DNA of 64,000 bases, from the NCBI GenBank assembly GCA_963817515.1, contig CAWFPJ010000014.1:124001-188000 (forward strand), read 5' to 3'. Under the pieces are notes generated by a model that saw only the letters and a program-made list of their open reading frames with translations, was not told the DNA's origin and ran no database searches. Position numbers and translations under genes: made by a program. Shown piece by piece: positions 47,332 to 56,195 of the stretch; the stretch's first letter is position 1; each line of letters starts with the position of its first letter. The stretch comes from DATMNI01 sp963817515 (GTDB lineage: Bacteria; Acidobacteriota; Terriglobia; Bryobacterales; Bryobacteraceae).

Positions 47332-50300
47332 ATGAGACGGAGTTTGCCCTTTTTGTGTTTAGCAATGCTTGGCTCGTTCGGCGCGGTCCAGTCCGGCCAC
47401 GCGCAGGCGTTAGCCGGTTCCGTCGTTGGCAACGTAAAAGACTCGAGCGATGCCGCGATGGCCGGAGCCAGGGTCACGCTCACCAACATGGAGACGCGGC
47501 AGGCGCGCGAGACCGTCACACCGGACACCGGAGGTTATGATTTCGCGGCCGTCCCGCCGGGTACTTATGAAGTGAGGGCCGCCAAGGAGGGGTTCGCGGC
47601 ATCGGTGAGGAGTGGTGTTGTGGTTACCGCCAATAGCACCGTGCGCGCGGATCTACAGCTCACCGTCGGAGCTGTGAGTGAAACCGTGACCGTCAGTGCC
47701 GCAGGCGAGGTTCTGCAAACCGACCGGGCCGAAGTCCGCCAGAGCGTGGATACGAACCAACTCGAGAACCTTCCCAATTCGATCGGGCGTAACTACCAAT
47801 CCCTGTTCGTGACTATGCCCGGCTTCGACAGTATCAAATCCAGCTACAACTCGACGCCGTCGAACCCCTCCAAGGCCCTGGTGTTCAACGTCAACGGGGT
47901 CAGCTTCAACATCAACAATACGAAAATCGATGGCGCGCAATCCATCAACGTGTGGCTGCCGCACGAGTCCGCGTACGTGCCCACGCTTGAGGCGATTGAG
48001 GTGGTGAACGTGGTCACCAACAGTTTTGAAGCCGAGACCGGACTGGCCGGCGGCGCTGCCATCTACGTGCAAACCAAGAGCGGCACCAACTCGGTGCATG
48101 GCGCGGCATTTGAGGAGCACGACAACCAGCACCTGAACGCCCGGCCCTTCTTCCTGCCGGCCACCCAGTCCAAGCCCAAGTTCGTCTACAACGACTTCGG
48201 CGGGGCCGTGGGCGGCCCGATTCGCAAGAACAAGCTGTTCTTCTTTACGAGCTACGAATCCACCGATGACCGCGAGGGCGCTTTTTATCTTGCCACCGTT
48301 CCCACGGCCGACATCAAGAGCGGCAACATGCAAGGGTCGACCAATCCGATTTACGATCCTATGACCGGCATTGCCAGCGGGGCCAACCGAACTCCCTTCC
48401 CCAACCAGATTGTTCCGACTTCGCGCATGGACCCGATCGCCGCCAAGCTGGCCGCTATGACGCCGCTGCCGAACCTGCCCGGCAATCTATTGAGCCAGAA
48501 CTACTATGCCACCAACAGCTACATCTTCGACCGGAAGCGGCTGGATGCCAAGATCAACTGGAATGCCAGTTCCAAGTTCACCACCTTCGTCCGCTTCGGT
48601 TTTCTGAACTACAACATGGAAAACCCGCCGATTTTCGGTACGCTCGGCGGCACACAAGTCTCGAGCGCGGGCGGCAACCCGGGCCATGGATACGGCAATA
48701 CGTATAGCGTCACTGCGGCGGCCAACTACACCATCAGCCCGAGCTTTATTGTGGACGCCTACGTGGGCTGGACGCTGCTGGGCAGCAGCGTGGAAACGCC
48801 GGGTCTCGATCAGCAATCGGGCTTGGCGTTAGGTATTCCGGGCACGAATGGACCCGCGCATTATCAGGGCGGCTATCCGGAATTCGGGATCAACAGCTAT
48901 GACGATATCGGCACCACCAGCGAATACCTTCCCTATTTCCGCAAGGACCCTTCCACCAATTACGTTGTCAACGCCAACAAGGTTAAGGGCTCGCACGACA
49001 TTCGCTGGGGACTGGATTTTTCCCAGTTGGCCCTGAACGAGATTCAGGCCGAAGGCGGCGTCGCCGCAGGGATGGGAGGATTCATATTCACCGGCGGCCC
49101 TACGGCGCTGAACGGCGGCCCCTCCACCAACCAGTTCAACAGCTATGCGGCGTTTCTGCTGGGCTTGGCCAACCAGACCGGCAAAAACACCATCTATGCG
49201 CCTAATTCGGGCTGCCCGTGGGGCCTGTGCGGAGCCGAGACCACGCGCGCATGGCGGTATGGGTTGTATGTCCGCGACCGCTGGAACGTAACGCCGAAGT
49301 TGACGCTCTCCTATGGCCTGCGTTGGGAATACTACCCATTGCCCAAGCGAGTCGACGAGGGCATTGGCCTATATAATCCGGACACCAATAATGTGAGTGT
49401 ATGCGGTTACGGACTGGTTCCCAAGGGCTGCAATGTCAGCATGAGCAAGAAGGAATTCGGCCCGCGCGTCGGGATCGCCTATCGTGTGTCCAACACCTTC
49501 GTGGTCCGCGCCGGCTACGGAATCACGAACGATCCCTATTCTCTGGACCGGCCGTTCAAGTATAACTACCCAACCCTGCTGATTGCGACTTACAACCCTG
49601 CCAATTCGTATTCATGGGCCACCACTCTGCAGCAGGGCATTCCCGCTACGGTGCTTCCGAACTATGGCAACGGAGTTATCCCGCTGCCGGGCACTTACGC
49701 CACTTCGACGATCAACCAGCAGGCATACAAGCGCGGCTACATCCAATCCTGGAATTTCACGATGCAGAAGGAGTTGCGATGGGGATTCTCAGCGCAGGCA
49801 GGCTATGTAGCCACCCGGTCCACCGATATGGACCTGGGGATCAATATCAATGCCGGTCAAATTCCGGGCGCCGGCACAGCCGGAGAGCCGCTGAATATTC
49901 TATATGGCCGCACGACGACCACCACCCTTTATGAACCGGTGGGCACCAACCAGTACAACGCGCTGCAGGCCCGCTTGGAGCGCCGCTTCCTTAAAGGCTT
50001 CCATTTTGTGGCTAACTACACGTGGTCGAAAGCCATCGGTATGGCGCCCAACAATGACAGCACGATCAGCGAACCCGCCCCGGCGTATTGGTCCTTGAAC
50101 CGGTCCGTGCTTTCCTTCAGCCGCGCGCAGAGCCTTTCGCTTCAGGGAATGTGGGAACTGCCGTTCGGAAAAGGCAAATCCCTGGTTACGCGAGGTGTGG
50201 GCGGGGCAATTCTGGGCGGCTGGCGCGTGAATTCGATCGCTTCGTTTATGACGGGCTTGCCGTTCTCGGTTACCGCTTCGTCCACTTCGCTGAATATGCC

Positions 50301-50712
50301 GAGTGCTACCCAACGCGCCAACCAGGTCAAACCGAACGCCCAGATTCTGGGCGGTATCGGCAACGGGCAGTCATGGTTCGATCCGTTGGCTTTTGCGCCG
50401 GTCACCGCGGTGGGCTTTGGCAACGCGGGATTCTTCTCGCTGCGCGGCCCCGGCGTGGTGAACACTGACCTTTCGGTTTCGCGCGACTTTAGCGTAACGG
50501 AGCGGTTCAAGCTCCAGTTCCGCTTCGAAGCGTTCAATCTCACTAATACGCCGCACTTCGGTCTTCCCAGCACCAACGTTTCGAACATGGTCCTGAACCC
50601 GGATGGCACCATCAAGAACCTGGGCGGCTATACCTCAATCACGTCCACGCAGAATCTGGGACGCGACTACGACGAGCGGCACATCCAGTTCGACTTGCGG
50701 GTCAGTTTCTAA
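47332..50712 (+). CDS. Oar-like TonB-dependent outer-membrane receptor
   Basis: A 1126-residue receptor typical of Solibacter-type acidobacteria. It has a signal peptide (MRRSLPFLCLAMLGSFGAVQSGHAQ). A carboxypeptidase-regulatory-like beta domain follows (VVGNVKDSSDAAMAGARVTLTNMETRQARETVTPDTGGYDF, to about residue 125). A plug-like part follows (SVDTNQLENLPNSIGRNYQSL, VVNVVTNSFEAETGLAGGAAIYVQTKSGTNSVHGAAFE), then a long beta-barrel. The C-terminus, IQFDLRVSF, ends in Phe as for outer-membrane barrels. Such proteins usually take up or sense large substrates such as polysaccharide breakdown products. Its place next to the carbohydrate module supports that, but the ligand is unknown. Confidence 0.92.
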   Translation: MRRSLPFLCLAMLGSFGAVQSGHAQALAGSVVGNVKDSSDAAMAGARVTLTNMETRQARETVTPDTGGYDFAAVPPGTYEVRAAKEGFAASVRSGVVVTANSTVRADLQLTVGAVSETVTVSAAGEVLQTDRAEVRQSVDTNQLENLPNSIGRNYQSLFVTMPGFDSIKSSYNSTPSNPSKALVFNVNGVSFNINNTKIDGAQSINVWLPHESAYVPTLEAIEVVNVVTNSFEAETGLAGGAAIYVQTKSGTNSVHGAAFEEHDNQHLNARPFFLPATQSKPKFVYNDFGGAVGGPIRKNKLFFFTSYESTDDREGAFYLATVPTADIKSGNMQGSTNPIYDPMTGIASGANRTPFPNQIVPTSRMDPIAAKLAAMTPLPNLPGNLLSQNYYATNSYIFDRKRLDAKINWNASSKFTTFVRFGFLNYNMENPPIFGTLGGTQVSSAGGNPGHGYGNTYSVTAAANYTISPSFIVDAYVGWTLLGSSVETPGLDQQSGLALGIPGTNGPAHYQGGYPEFGINSYDDIGTTSEYLPYFRKDPSTNYVVNANKVKGSHDIRWGLDFSQLALNEIQAEGGVAAGMGGFIFTGGPTALNGGPSTNQFNSYAAFLLGLANQTGKNTIYAPNSGCPWGLCGAETTRAWRYGLYVRDRWNVTPKLTLSYGLRWEYYPLPKRVDEGIGLYNPDTNNVSVCGYGLVPKGCNVSMSKKEFGPRVGIAYRVSNTFVVRAGYGITNDPYSLDRPFKYNYPTLLIATYNPANSYSWATTLQQGIPATVLPNYGNGVIPLPGTYATSTINQQAYKRGYIQSWNFTMQKELRWGFSAQAGYVATRSTDMDLGININAGQIPGAGTAGEPLNILYGRTTTTTLYEPVGTNQYNALQARLERRFLKGFHFVANYTWSKAIGMAPNNDSTISEPAPAYWSLNRSVLSFSRAQSLSLQGMWELPFGKGKSLVTRGVGGAILGGWRVNSIASFMTGLPFSVTASSTSLNMPSATQRANQVKPNAQILGGIGNGQSWFDPLAFAPVTAVGFGNAGFFSLRGPGVVNTDLSVSRDFSVTERFKLQFRFEAFNLTNTPHFGLPSTNVSNMVLNPDGTIKNLGGYTSITSTQNLGRDYDERHIQFDLRVSF

Positions 50713-50791
50713 CTCTAGCCCAAGACGGGGGCGCCATGCGAGAGCCACGCCGTCGTCATCGGGCTTGCGCCGATGTTCTGCGATCTTGATC

Positions 50792-51001
50792 CTAGAGCCG
50801 CGGCTGCGGTGGTTTCACTGGATTCCAGGCTGTCGCCCCCCGGCGCTTCAATGGCTGCCTGTAAACCTTGTCGCCATCGGTGACATACAGCCACTGCATG
50901 TTGGGACCGGCAAAGAAAACATTAGAGACACCCTCGCTGCCCGGTGGCTTGATGATCGCTGTCACGCGGCCCGGTTGATCGCACGTGGCTATTCTGCGCA
51001 T
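50792..51001 (-). pseudogene. C-terminal remnant of an SMP-30/gluconolactonase-like protein
   Basis: About 69 residues. The core (VSNVFFAGPNMQWLYVTDGDKVYR) resembles the final blade of the SMP-30/gluconolactonase beta-propeller, where the pattern NLAFGG..LYITA..SLYR is usual. The rest of the enzyme (over 200 residues) is absent; beyond 51001 on this strand no such sequence continues. It is therefore a truncated relic at the edge of the unusual 51-54 kb region. The 380-base spacer 50713-51092 contains nothing else recognisable. Confidence 0.6.
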
Positions 51002-51092
51002 GCCAAGAGATTTTACGCTACTCTGCCGCCACTTGTAAGATCGCCTCCTGATCAGCGACTGTTGTTATTAGGGAAGTGCGAAAAGGCGGGAT

Positions 51093-51587
51093 ATGAGTGG
51101 GATGGTCGAGTTCGAGAGGATCGTCGAAGTCCACGCCGCTATGGTGCGTCGCATCGCGACCATTTATGAGCGCCACCCCGACAGGGTCGATGATCTGGTG
51201 CAAGATGTCTGGATCGCCGTCTGGCATGCCCTGCCACGATTGAATAACCAGGCGACGCTAAAAAGTTATATTGCCCGCATCACGCAAAACATATGTGTCA
51301 CCCATGTCCGGCGAGCCCTGGTGCGGCAGGCCCAGCCGCTGAGCGACACCCTGCCCGATCCAGCCCCACCTCTTGATGAGGCAAGGGCCCATGCCATGCG
51401 CCTGGCCCGTCTGATCGAGGCGGTGCGCAACCTGCCTGAAAATCTCAAGGCGGTGGCAAGTCTTTATCTCGAAGATGTGCCGATAAAAGACATTGCCCTT
51501 GCACTGGGGATCAGCGAAAGCAACGCTTCTGTGCGGCTCCACCGCGCCAAATCAGCTATCAGCCTCAGTTTCGGAGATCCTTCATGA
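51093..51587 (+). CDS. ECF-type sigma-70 family RNA polymerase sigma factor (1)
   Basis: A 164-residue sigma factor. Region 2 reads HAAMVRRIATIYERHPDRVDDLVQDVWIAVWHALPRL and TLKSYIARITQNICVTHVRR. Region 4 reads IEAVRNLPENLKAVASLYLEDVPIKDIALALGISESNASVRLHRAKSAI. The gene overlaps the next one by ATGA (51584-51587), so the 197-residue membrane protein is its probable partner. The style of this pair, and the lower GC nearby, look more proteobacterial than the rest of the window, so transfer is possible. The spacing and lack of the usual anti-sigma motif leave the partner's role open. Confidence 0.85.
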   Translation: MSGMVEFERIVEVHAAMVRRIATIYERHPDRVDDLVQDVWIAVWHALPRLNNQATLKSYIARITQNICVTHVRRALVRQAQPLSDTLPDPAPPLDEARAHAMRLARLIEAVRNLPENLKAVASLYLEDVPIKDIALALGISESNASVRLHRAKSAISLSFGDPS

Positions 51588-52177
51588 CTTCTCTGCCGCC
51601 AGATGATCCGCTAGTCGCCCTTTGGCAAACCGCGCCGAAGCCCGACACGCACTACCTTCTGCAGGATTTGGAACGCCTGAACCGCCTGCATCAGCGGCTT
51701 AACCGAACCCTGTTGGCAATAGTGTGTGGCATCGCCATCCTGATTATCTTCGAGGAAGCGACCGGACGGGTCGCGTCACATGGCGTCCTAAGCGTGATCT
51801 GGATTCTTGGTCTCGTAATCGGGGCAATCTGGCGCCGGCGTGCTCGATGTACCCGCTCCGATGCGCTGACTTTGGATACGATTAGCCTGTTGAAAGTGAT
51901 GATTGCGCGGGCAAAGAGCGATCTGTTTGTGGCGCGATGCCTCTACGCCGGCGTGCCCTGTGGCGCAGCGGCGGGCTATGTGCTGACGAAGCTTGCAGGC
52001 ATCGGCGCGTCCCCTTCGGCAAGAGCTGTCAGTCAGCACCTTGACCTGATTCAGACGGGCGCCGGTATCGCCGCTTTGATCATCATGATGGCGGCCGGTG
52101 TCATTCTGGCGCGTTCAAGGCGCCTTCAGGTTCAGGAACTTGGCGACAAGCTGAGATCGATTACAGCCGACCTGTAA
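51584..52177 (+). CDS. Membrane protein coupled to the ECF sigma factor
   Basis: A 197-residue protein with four predicted membrane segments (LLAIVCGIAILIIFEEATG, VLSVIWILGLVIGAIW, LYAGVPCGAAAGYVLTKLAGIG and AGIAALIIMMAAGVILA). A soluble N-terminal part of about 40 residues precedes them (LWQTAPKPDTHYLLQDLERLNRLHQRLN), rich in charged and Leu residues. The sequence does not carry the zinc-binding anti-sigma motif. It starts at the stop of the sigma factor gene, so it is likely an anti-sigma factor or sensor by position only. Family not recognised. Confidence 0.65.
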   Translation: MTSLPPDDPLVALWQTAPKPDTHYLLQDLERLNRLHQRLNRTLLAIVCGIAILIIFEEATGRVASHGVLSVIWILGLVIGAIWRRRARCTRSDALTLDTISLLKVMIARAKSDLFVARCLYAGVPCGAAAGYVLTKLAGIGASPSARAVSQHLDLIQTGAGIAALIIMMAAGVILARSRRLQVQELGDKLRSITADL

Positions 52178-52254
52178 GATTTGCGTTAATGGCGCGACTA
52201 GAGTACTGACGGCTGACCACAACGGCAGTGCGATCCATCTCTTCGGGAGGAACC

Positions 52255-52458
52255 ATGATCAAACGACTCAACCCAAACATCATCATTGCTTTTTGCACAA
52301 GCTGCGCCCTAATCGCGTTTGCCTTTTACGAGCGCTATAAAACCTTGGACACTGTGCCCCAGGTCGCGTTTTACGGCGCGGCGGCCGTGATCTGCCTGCT
52401 GCCTGTCCTGTACGGCTTATTGCGCCACAAGAATTGCAGAAAAAGATGCCGGCCCTAG
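52255..52458 (+). CDS. Small hypothetical membrane protein
   Basis: A 67-residue protein with two predicted membrane helices (IIIAFCTSCALIAFAFYERY and VAFYGAAAVICLLPVLYGLL) and a basic end (RHKNCRKRC). A GGGAGG ribosome-binding site precedes the ATG at 52255. It lies 77 bases after the membrane protein of the ECF unit. Family not recognised. Confidence 0.5.
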   Translation: MIKRLNPNIIIAFCTSCALIAFAFYERYKTLDTVPQVAFYGAAAVICLLPVLYGLLRHKNCRKRCRP

Positions 52459-53072
52459 GTCTCTGACCGCGTTCGCGCTGGCGTTTGCAGATGCAGCTTC
52501 GATTGTGTGATGTGCTCCTCTTTCCTGCACCACTTTTCCGCACGGCGAGATAGTCGTTCTCCTACGAGAGATGTGCTCACCCCGCATGCTTCTTCATTGG
52601 AGCGAACTCGCTGTACATGATGGTTGCGCTTCACTGGAGGACGCCTTCAGTCGCTCGGAATTGGAATCCATGGCCCTCGCGGTGGGGCCTGCAACGGTCA
52701 ACATCCACCGCCATTGGCCCTGGTTCAGATTGTCGATTTGTCCTTGACAACCTAGAATGGCACTGCCCCTGAGCTACCGTCAGTTTCCGTGCTTACCCGC
52801 TCTGGTGATGGCCCACCGACACTAGGGTCAAATCTCCGACTCTGGATCGTTCAATTCGCGATATCTGCTGGCGCGAGAATCTTGCGCCTAGATGCCGTTG
52901 ATGCAAGCATATAGACTCGTTCAAATGTTCGGTGGCCTTTTGGCTCTTTAACTGTAATGTCTTTTCCACCGGCGGACATGGGGATACAACGCGAATCCAG
53001 GTCGACCCAGACGCACGGCAACTTTGAGTGGTTCCTATGAACCGCCGCAAGCGCCCGCTCAAAGGAAGTGGC
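52459..53072. other. Spacer with no recognisable gene
   Basis: About 610 bases. No reading frame longer than about 60 codons shows a recognisable family. The stretch at 52650-52740 reads SRSELESMALAVGPATVNIHRHW in one frame, which vaguely resembles the region 4 helix of an ECF sigma factor, but the match is too weak to annotate. The low coding content and the many broken genes immediately downstream suggest decayed DNA. Confidence 0.5.
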
Positions 53073-53452
53073 ATGATCGACCGACGTGATTTCTTGACAA
53101 CAGGAGGAGCCTTTGCGGGGGCCCCAACACCCATGACCACCGTCCTCGCAAAGGCCGCTAAAAGAGGAGCTATGCAAGCAAACCATGCCGCTGTGTTCTG
53201 GCCGGGTAGCGCTCGCCTGGTCATCTCCGTCTCCATGCAGGTGGAAGCCGGCGATCAGCTTGCGAGCGGAGCCGAGAGCCCACTGCCGAAAACTGAGCCC
53301 AAGTACCCGGACATCGCCGCAACCAAGTGGTACGACTACGGATTTAAGGAAGGTCTTCCTCGGCTGCTGGACATGTTCGACCGCCACAAAGTAAAGGTGA
53401 CCTCCCATATGGTGGGTGCGGCTGTCGAAAAGCATCCCGCGCTCGCAAGGGA
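53073..53452 (+). pseudogene. N-terminal half of a Tat-exported polysaccharide deacetylase
   Basis: Starts MIDRRDFLTTGGAFAGAP, a Tat leader. It continues FWPGSARLVISVSMQVEAGDQ, then YDYGFKEGLPRLLDMFDRHKVKVTSHMVGAAVEKHPALAREM. This is the N-terminal half of a polysaccharide-deacetylase/allantoinase-like (NodB homology) protein. The first metal-binding aspartate region of the usual TFDDG motif is not visible. The sequence stops at about 53450, where a different gene fragment in another frame begins. It is therefore a truncated relic. Confidence 0.7.
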
Positions 53453-53851
53453 GATGCCGCCGTCGAGCGGTTCTTCGCTCACGATGAGCCATGGAACCAT
53501 ATTGTCATCTCCGCCTCGGAAACAAAGAGCGGACAGGTGAGGGGGCTCGATGTCGACGATGCGAAGGCTCCTTGGAAAGCAAGTTTTGGGGCGCTTACTG
53601 CATCGCTCGCGTGGTGCGCTTCAAGGACAATGGTTCGCTCACCTTCACCTCCGGATCTCTGAGCGAGCGTCCGTCGGCATTGTCTGTCTTGCAAGGTGCA
53701 ATCAATGCAGGGCTGGACACGCTGGCACGAGGCCTCGCACTTGAGCTTGCTCCCGTGCGGGTGAACTCTGGGTCCCCCTGGACTGATTGAGACTCCTCTC
53801 TGGGATGGTCTACCGAAGGATAGGCGCAATGTCATGTTCGAAAGCGCGGCT
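53450..53851 (+). pseudogene. Short-chain dehydrogenase remnant, frameshifted
   Basis: Reads in three frames. First is DAAVERFFAHDEPWNHIVISASETKSGQVRGLDVDDAKA (to about 53570). Then comes ESKFWGAYCIARVVRFKDNGSLTFTSGS and LARGLALELAPVRVN (about 53574-53775). Last is PGLIETPLWDGLPKDRRNVMFESAA (to 53851). Together these match the C-terminal two-thirds of an SDR oxidoreductase. The N-terminal nucleotide-binding part and the YxxxK active-site tyrosine are missing (the catalytic YxxxK-like stretch reads SALSVLQ). Two frame changes and both ends lost show it is decayed. The end joins in frame to a sigma-54 AAA+ fragment. Confidence 0.75.
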
Positions 53852-53956
53852 ATACATGGTGAGGCTGGCACGGGCAAGGAGCTTGTGGCCCAGGCGATTC
53901 ATGACGAGAGCTTTCGAAAGTGCGGTTCATATTTCAAGCTGAACTGCGGCAATATG
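53852..53956 (+). pseudogene. Fragment of a sigma-54 activator AAA+ domain
   Basis: About 35 residues: IHGEAGTGKELVAQAIHDESFRKCGSYFKLNCGNM. This is the Walker A region of a bacterial enhancer-binding protein (cf. GETGTGKEIVARAIHEES in the regulator at 62522). It is fused in frame to the preceding SDR tail without a start codon or any other domain. After NM the sequence is unrelated, leading into the ECF gene at 54021. It is a relic, and possibly a piece of a duplicated regulator. Confidence 0.7.
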
Positions 53957-54020
53957 ACCGCATCATCAAACAGATTGACGATTTGTCGCATCCTTTCCAG
54001 TAAGGACGACGGAGACCACA

Positions 54021-54650
54021 ATGACGCTACCGCCTGCAGTGCTCGAAGATACCAGACTGATCAAGCTGGCTCTGGAAGGTGATGCCGAATGCTTTGCCGC
54101 CTTGATTGACCGGCACCTGGGTACGATTAAAATACGCATCCGATCGATGGTGCGGAACGAAGCCGATGCAGAGGATCTCGCCCAGGAGGTTATCCTGCAA
54201 GTCTGGCGCCGGCTGTCAACATTTCGATTCGAATCTGGCTTTCGCACTTGGCTTACCCGCGTAACGATCAACGAGGTACTGCAGGCTTACCGCCAGGACC
54301 GGTGTGAGCCAAGCTACGCAGCCTGCTGTGATTTTACTGATCTCGCTTCGGCCGCCGACTCACCGCACCAGTCCTTCGTTCGCTCGGTAGAGATTCGGGC
54401 CGTTCGCAGTGCGGTCCTGGAACTTCCGATAAGGTACAGGCGAGTTCTGGTCCTTCGCGATCTTGAGGAACTCAGTGAAAAGGAAACAGCCCAAAGGCTT
54501 CAATCGACCGTCCCCACCGTGAAGACCAGGCTGTTCCGTGCGCGGCGGATGCTCTCGGCCACGCTGAAGCGCTCGAACAATCGTGGATTCGCAAATGCGG
54601 CTAACCTTCACGATACAGGAGAACTTACCTCAGCACCGTTTGACTGTTAG
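54021..54650 (+). CDS. ECF-type sigma factor (2)
   Basis: A 209-residue sigma factor. Region 2 is LIKLALEGDAECFAALIDRHLGTIKIRIRSMVRNEADAEDLAQEVILQVWRRLSTFRFESGFRTWLTRVTINEVLQAYR. Region 4 is LPIRYRRVLVLRDLEELSEKETAQRLQSTVPTVKTRLFRARRML. A GGAG ribosome-binding site precedes the ATG. A long linker (residues about 98-128) and a C-terminal tail after region 4 are present. No anti-sigma gene is adjacent. Its end overlaps the convergent histidine kinase gene by 4 bases. Target genes are unknown. Confidence 0.88.
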   Translation: MTLPPAVLEDTRLIKLALEGDAECFAALIDRHLGTIKIRIRSMVRNEADAEDLAQEVILQVWRRLSTFRFESGFRTWLTRVTINEVLQAYRQDRCEPSYAACCDFTDLASAADSPHQSFVRSVEIRAVRSAVLELPIRYRRVLVLRDLEELSEKETAQRLQSTVPTVKTRLFRARRMLSATLKRSNNRGFANAANLHDTGELTSAPFDC

Positions 54651-56068
54651 TCTCTAGCGGGGAGGCGAACTTGAAATACGGTTCGCCCCGGTTTGGACTC
54701 CACCCGAATCGATCCCTTGTGATTGCGCACGATTCGTTGCACGATGTCGAGTCCCAGACCGGTGCCTTCGCCGACCGGCTTGGTGGTGAAAAATGGGTCG
54801 AAAATACGGGTCTGCACCTCGGGCGGAATACCGGGACCACTATCGCCGATCTCCACGAGAATCCCGTCAGGTTCTATGCAGGTCCTTACAAGTAGTGCCT
54901 TGGGCTGATCAGAGGGCAGACCCTCCATCGCGTCCAAGGCGTTATCGATGAGGTTGGTCCAGATCTGATTCAGGGCGCTGCCGTTGGCCCGAATCCGGGG
55001 CAAGTCCTTCGCGAACTCTCGTGAGACCTGCACGCCGTGCTTCAGTTGGTGCTGAAACATACGCAGCGTGACCTCGATGCCCTTTTCTACGTCGATTTCG
55101 GCTACCGGGCTCTGGTCCATATAGGAATACGATTTGATGGACTCGACCAGATCGGAGATTCGTCGCGAGGACTCCTCCAATTCCAGTGTTAAGCAGAGAA
55201 TCTCGTGGTCGGCCGCCAGGATGCGGAGTCCGAGAGTTAGTGCTGCCGTGGTGATCAGCGGCACGATGGGAGCAATCTGGCTGGGAGTGATTCCGGCATC
55301 GACCAACTCAGCGGCGAGCTCGCCAGGAGCGCCGACAGTTTCCAGCCAATCGGAGAGGCCGCTTTCGAGGTCGGCGCGCTCCAGATCGTGGCTCGCCCCC
55401 GGAATCGAAACGCATTCCTCAATTCCGTGGGAAAGGTCGGTCATGATTTGGAGAGCTGCTTCGGGAGTCTGTTCACGTCGGAGGGCGAGCGCATGTTTCC
55501 GTCGTTCGTTAAGCACTTCACGAAGCCGGGCGGAGGATCGGACCGCGGCCGACGCGGGATTGTTAAGTTCGTGCGCGAGGCCGGCGGCGAGTTTGCCCAG
55601 AGCGAGAAGGCGGTTGGAACGCTCCTCCACGCGGGTGGCTTCACGAGTCCGGTCGGTCATTTGCGAGATCAGGCGTTGGGCCAGGATCGGTGCCCGGTAG
55701 ACCACTTCGCGGAGGTGCGAAGCGTCCATGTTTGCTATACGGGTGAAACGCACCGCCCACGCCCGTCCGAAGGAAGTTTTGAGGCGCGAGAACGGAAGCA
55801 CCCCGACGGGTTGCCCGGCGGAGGCCACCATAACGCCGGCCGACGGGTCCGACTCCCTCCGAAAGTGGATCTCTCCCTCCAGGATGACCCCAAATTCCGT
55901 TACGGAGTCACCCTCTCGGAGGAGCACGCCCCCGGCTTCGATGGTGCGAACCCTCATCTGGCTGGCGATCCACTCAATGGACTCCGGATTCTCGTCGTCA
56001 AAAAGCGGGAACCGCTGCAAGTCGGCCGCGGTCACCTGTTGAGCATCAGGATCAGGCATGGATTTCAT
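54647..56068 (-). CDS. Sensor histidine kinase with N-terminal cyclic-nucleotide-binding-like domain
   Basis: A 473-residue soluble kinase. The N-terminal domain (LQRFPLFDDENPESIEWIASQMRVRTIEAGGVLLREGDSVTEFGVILEGEIHFRR) is a cNMP-binding/CRP-type effector domain. The phospho-acceptor is His166 in GLAHELNNP. The ATPase has N-box LDNALDAME-like TNLIDNALDAME, G1 GDSGPGIPPE and G2 GEGTGLGLDIVQRI. No membrane segment is seen, so it senses an intracellular signal. The start at 56068 (MKSMPDPDA) was preferred over 56137 as the upstream part has no domain. No response regulator lies next to it. The closest comparable proteins are the cNMP-HisKA kinases known in several phyla. Confidence 0.85.
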   Translation of the reverse strand: MKSMPDPDAQQVTAADLQRFPLFDDENPESIEWIASQMRVRTIEAGGVLLREGDSVTEFGVILEGEIHFRRESDPSAGVMVASAGQPVGVLPFSRLKTSFGRAWAVRFTRIANMDASHLREVVYRAPILAQRLISQMTDRTREATRVEERSNRLLALGKLAAGLAHELNNPASAAVRSSARLREVLNERRKHALALRREQTPEAALQIMTDLSHGIEECVSIPGASHDLERADLESGLSDWLETVGAPGELAAELVDAGITPSQIAPIVPLITTAALTLGLRILAADHEILCLTLELEESSRRISDLVESIKSYSYMDQSPVAEIDVEKGIEVTLRMFQHQLKHGVQVSREFAKDLPRIRANGSALNQIWTNLIDNALDAMEGLPSDQPKALLVRTCIEPDGILVEIGDSGPGIPPEVQTRIFDPFFTTKPVGEGTGLGLDIVQRIVRNHKGSIRVESKPGRTVFQVRLPARD

Positions 56069-56195
56069 TCTATCGGTTTCGCATGTACTGACGAATAAAG
56101 TAGAGCACGATAGAGCCTTCGCCAACGCTATTGGCAACCCGGCGCTGCTTCTGCCCTCAACCCCGAGATCCTTGCGCCTGTCCTCTCCTTCCGTG

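Noticed and set aside
52650..52740. ECF sigma factor region 4 fragment (LESMALAVGPATVNIHRHW)
   Set aside because: Similarity is short and weak, and no other region of a sigma factor is present nearby.
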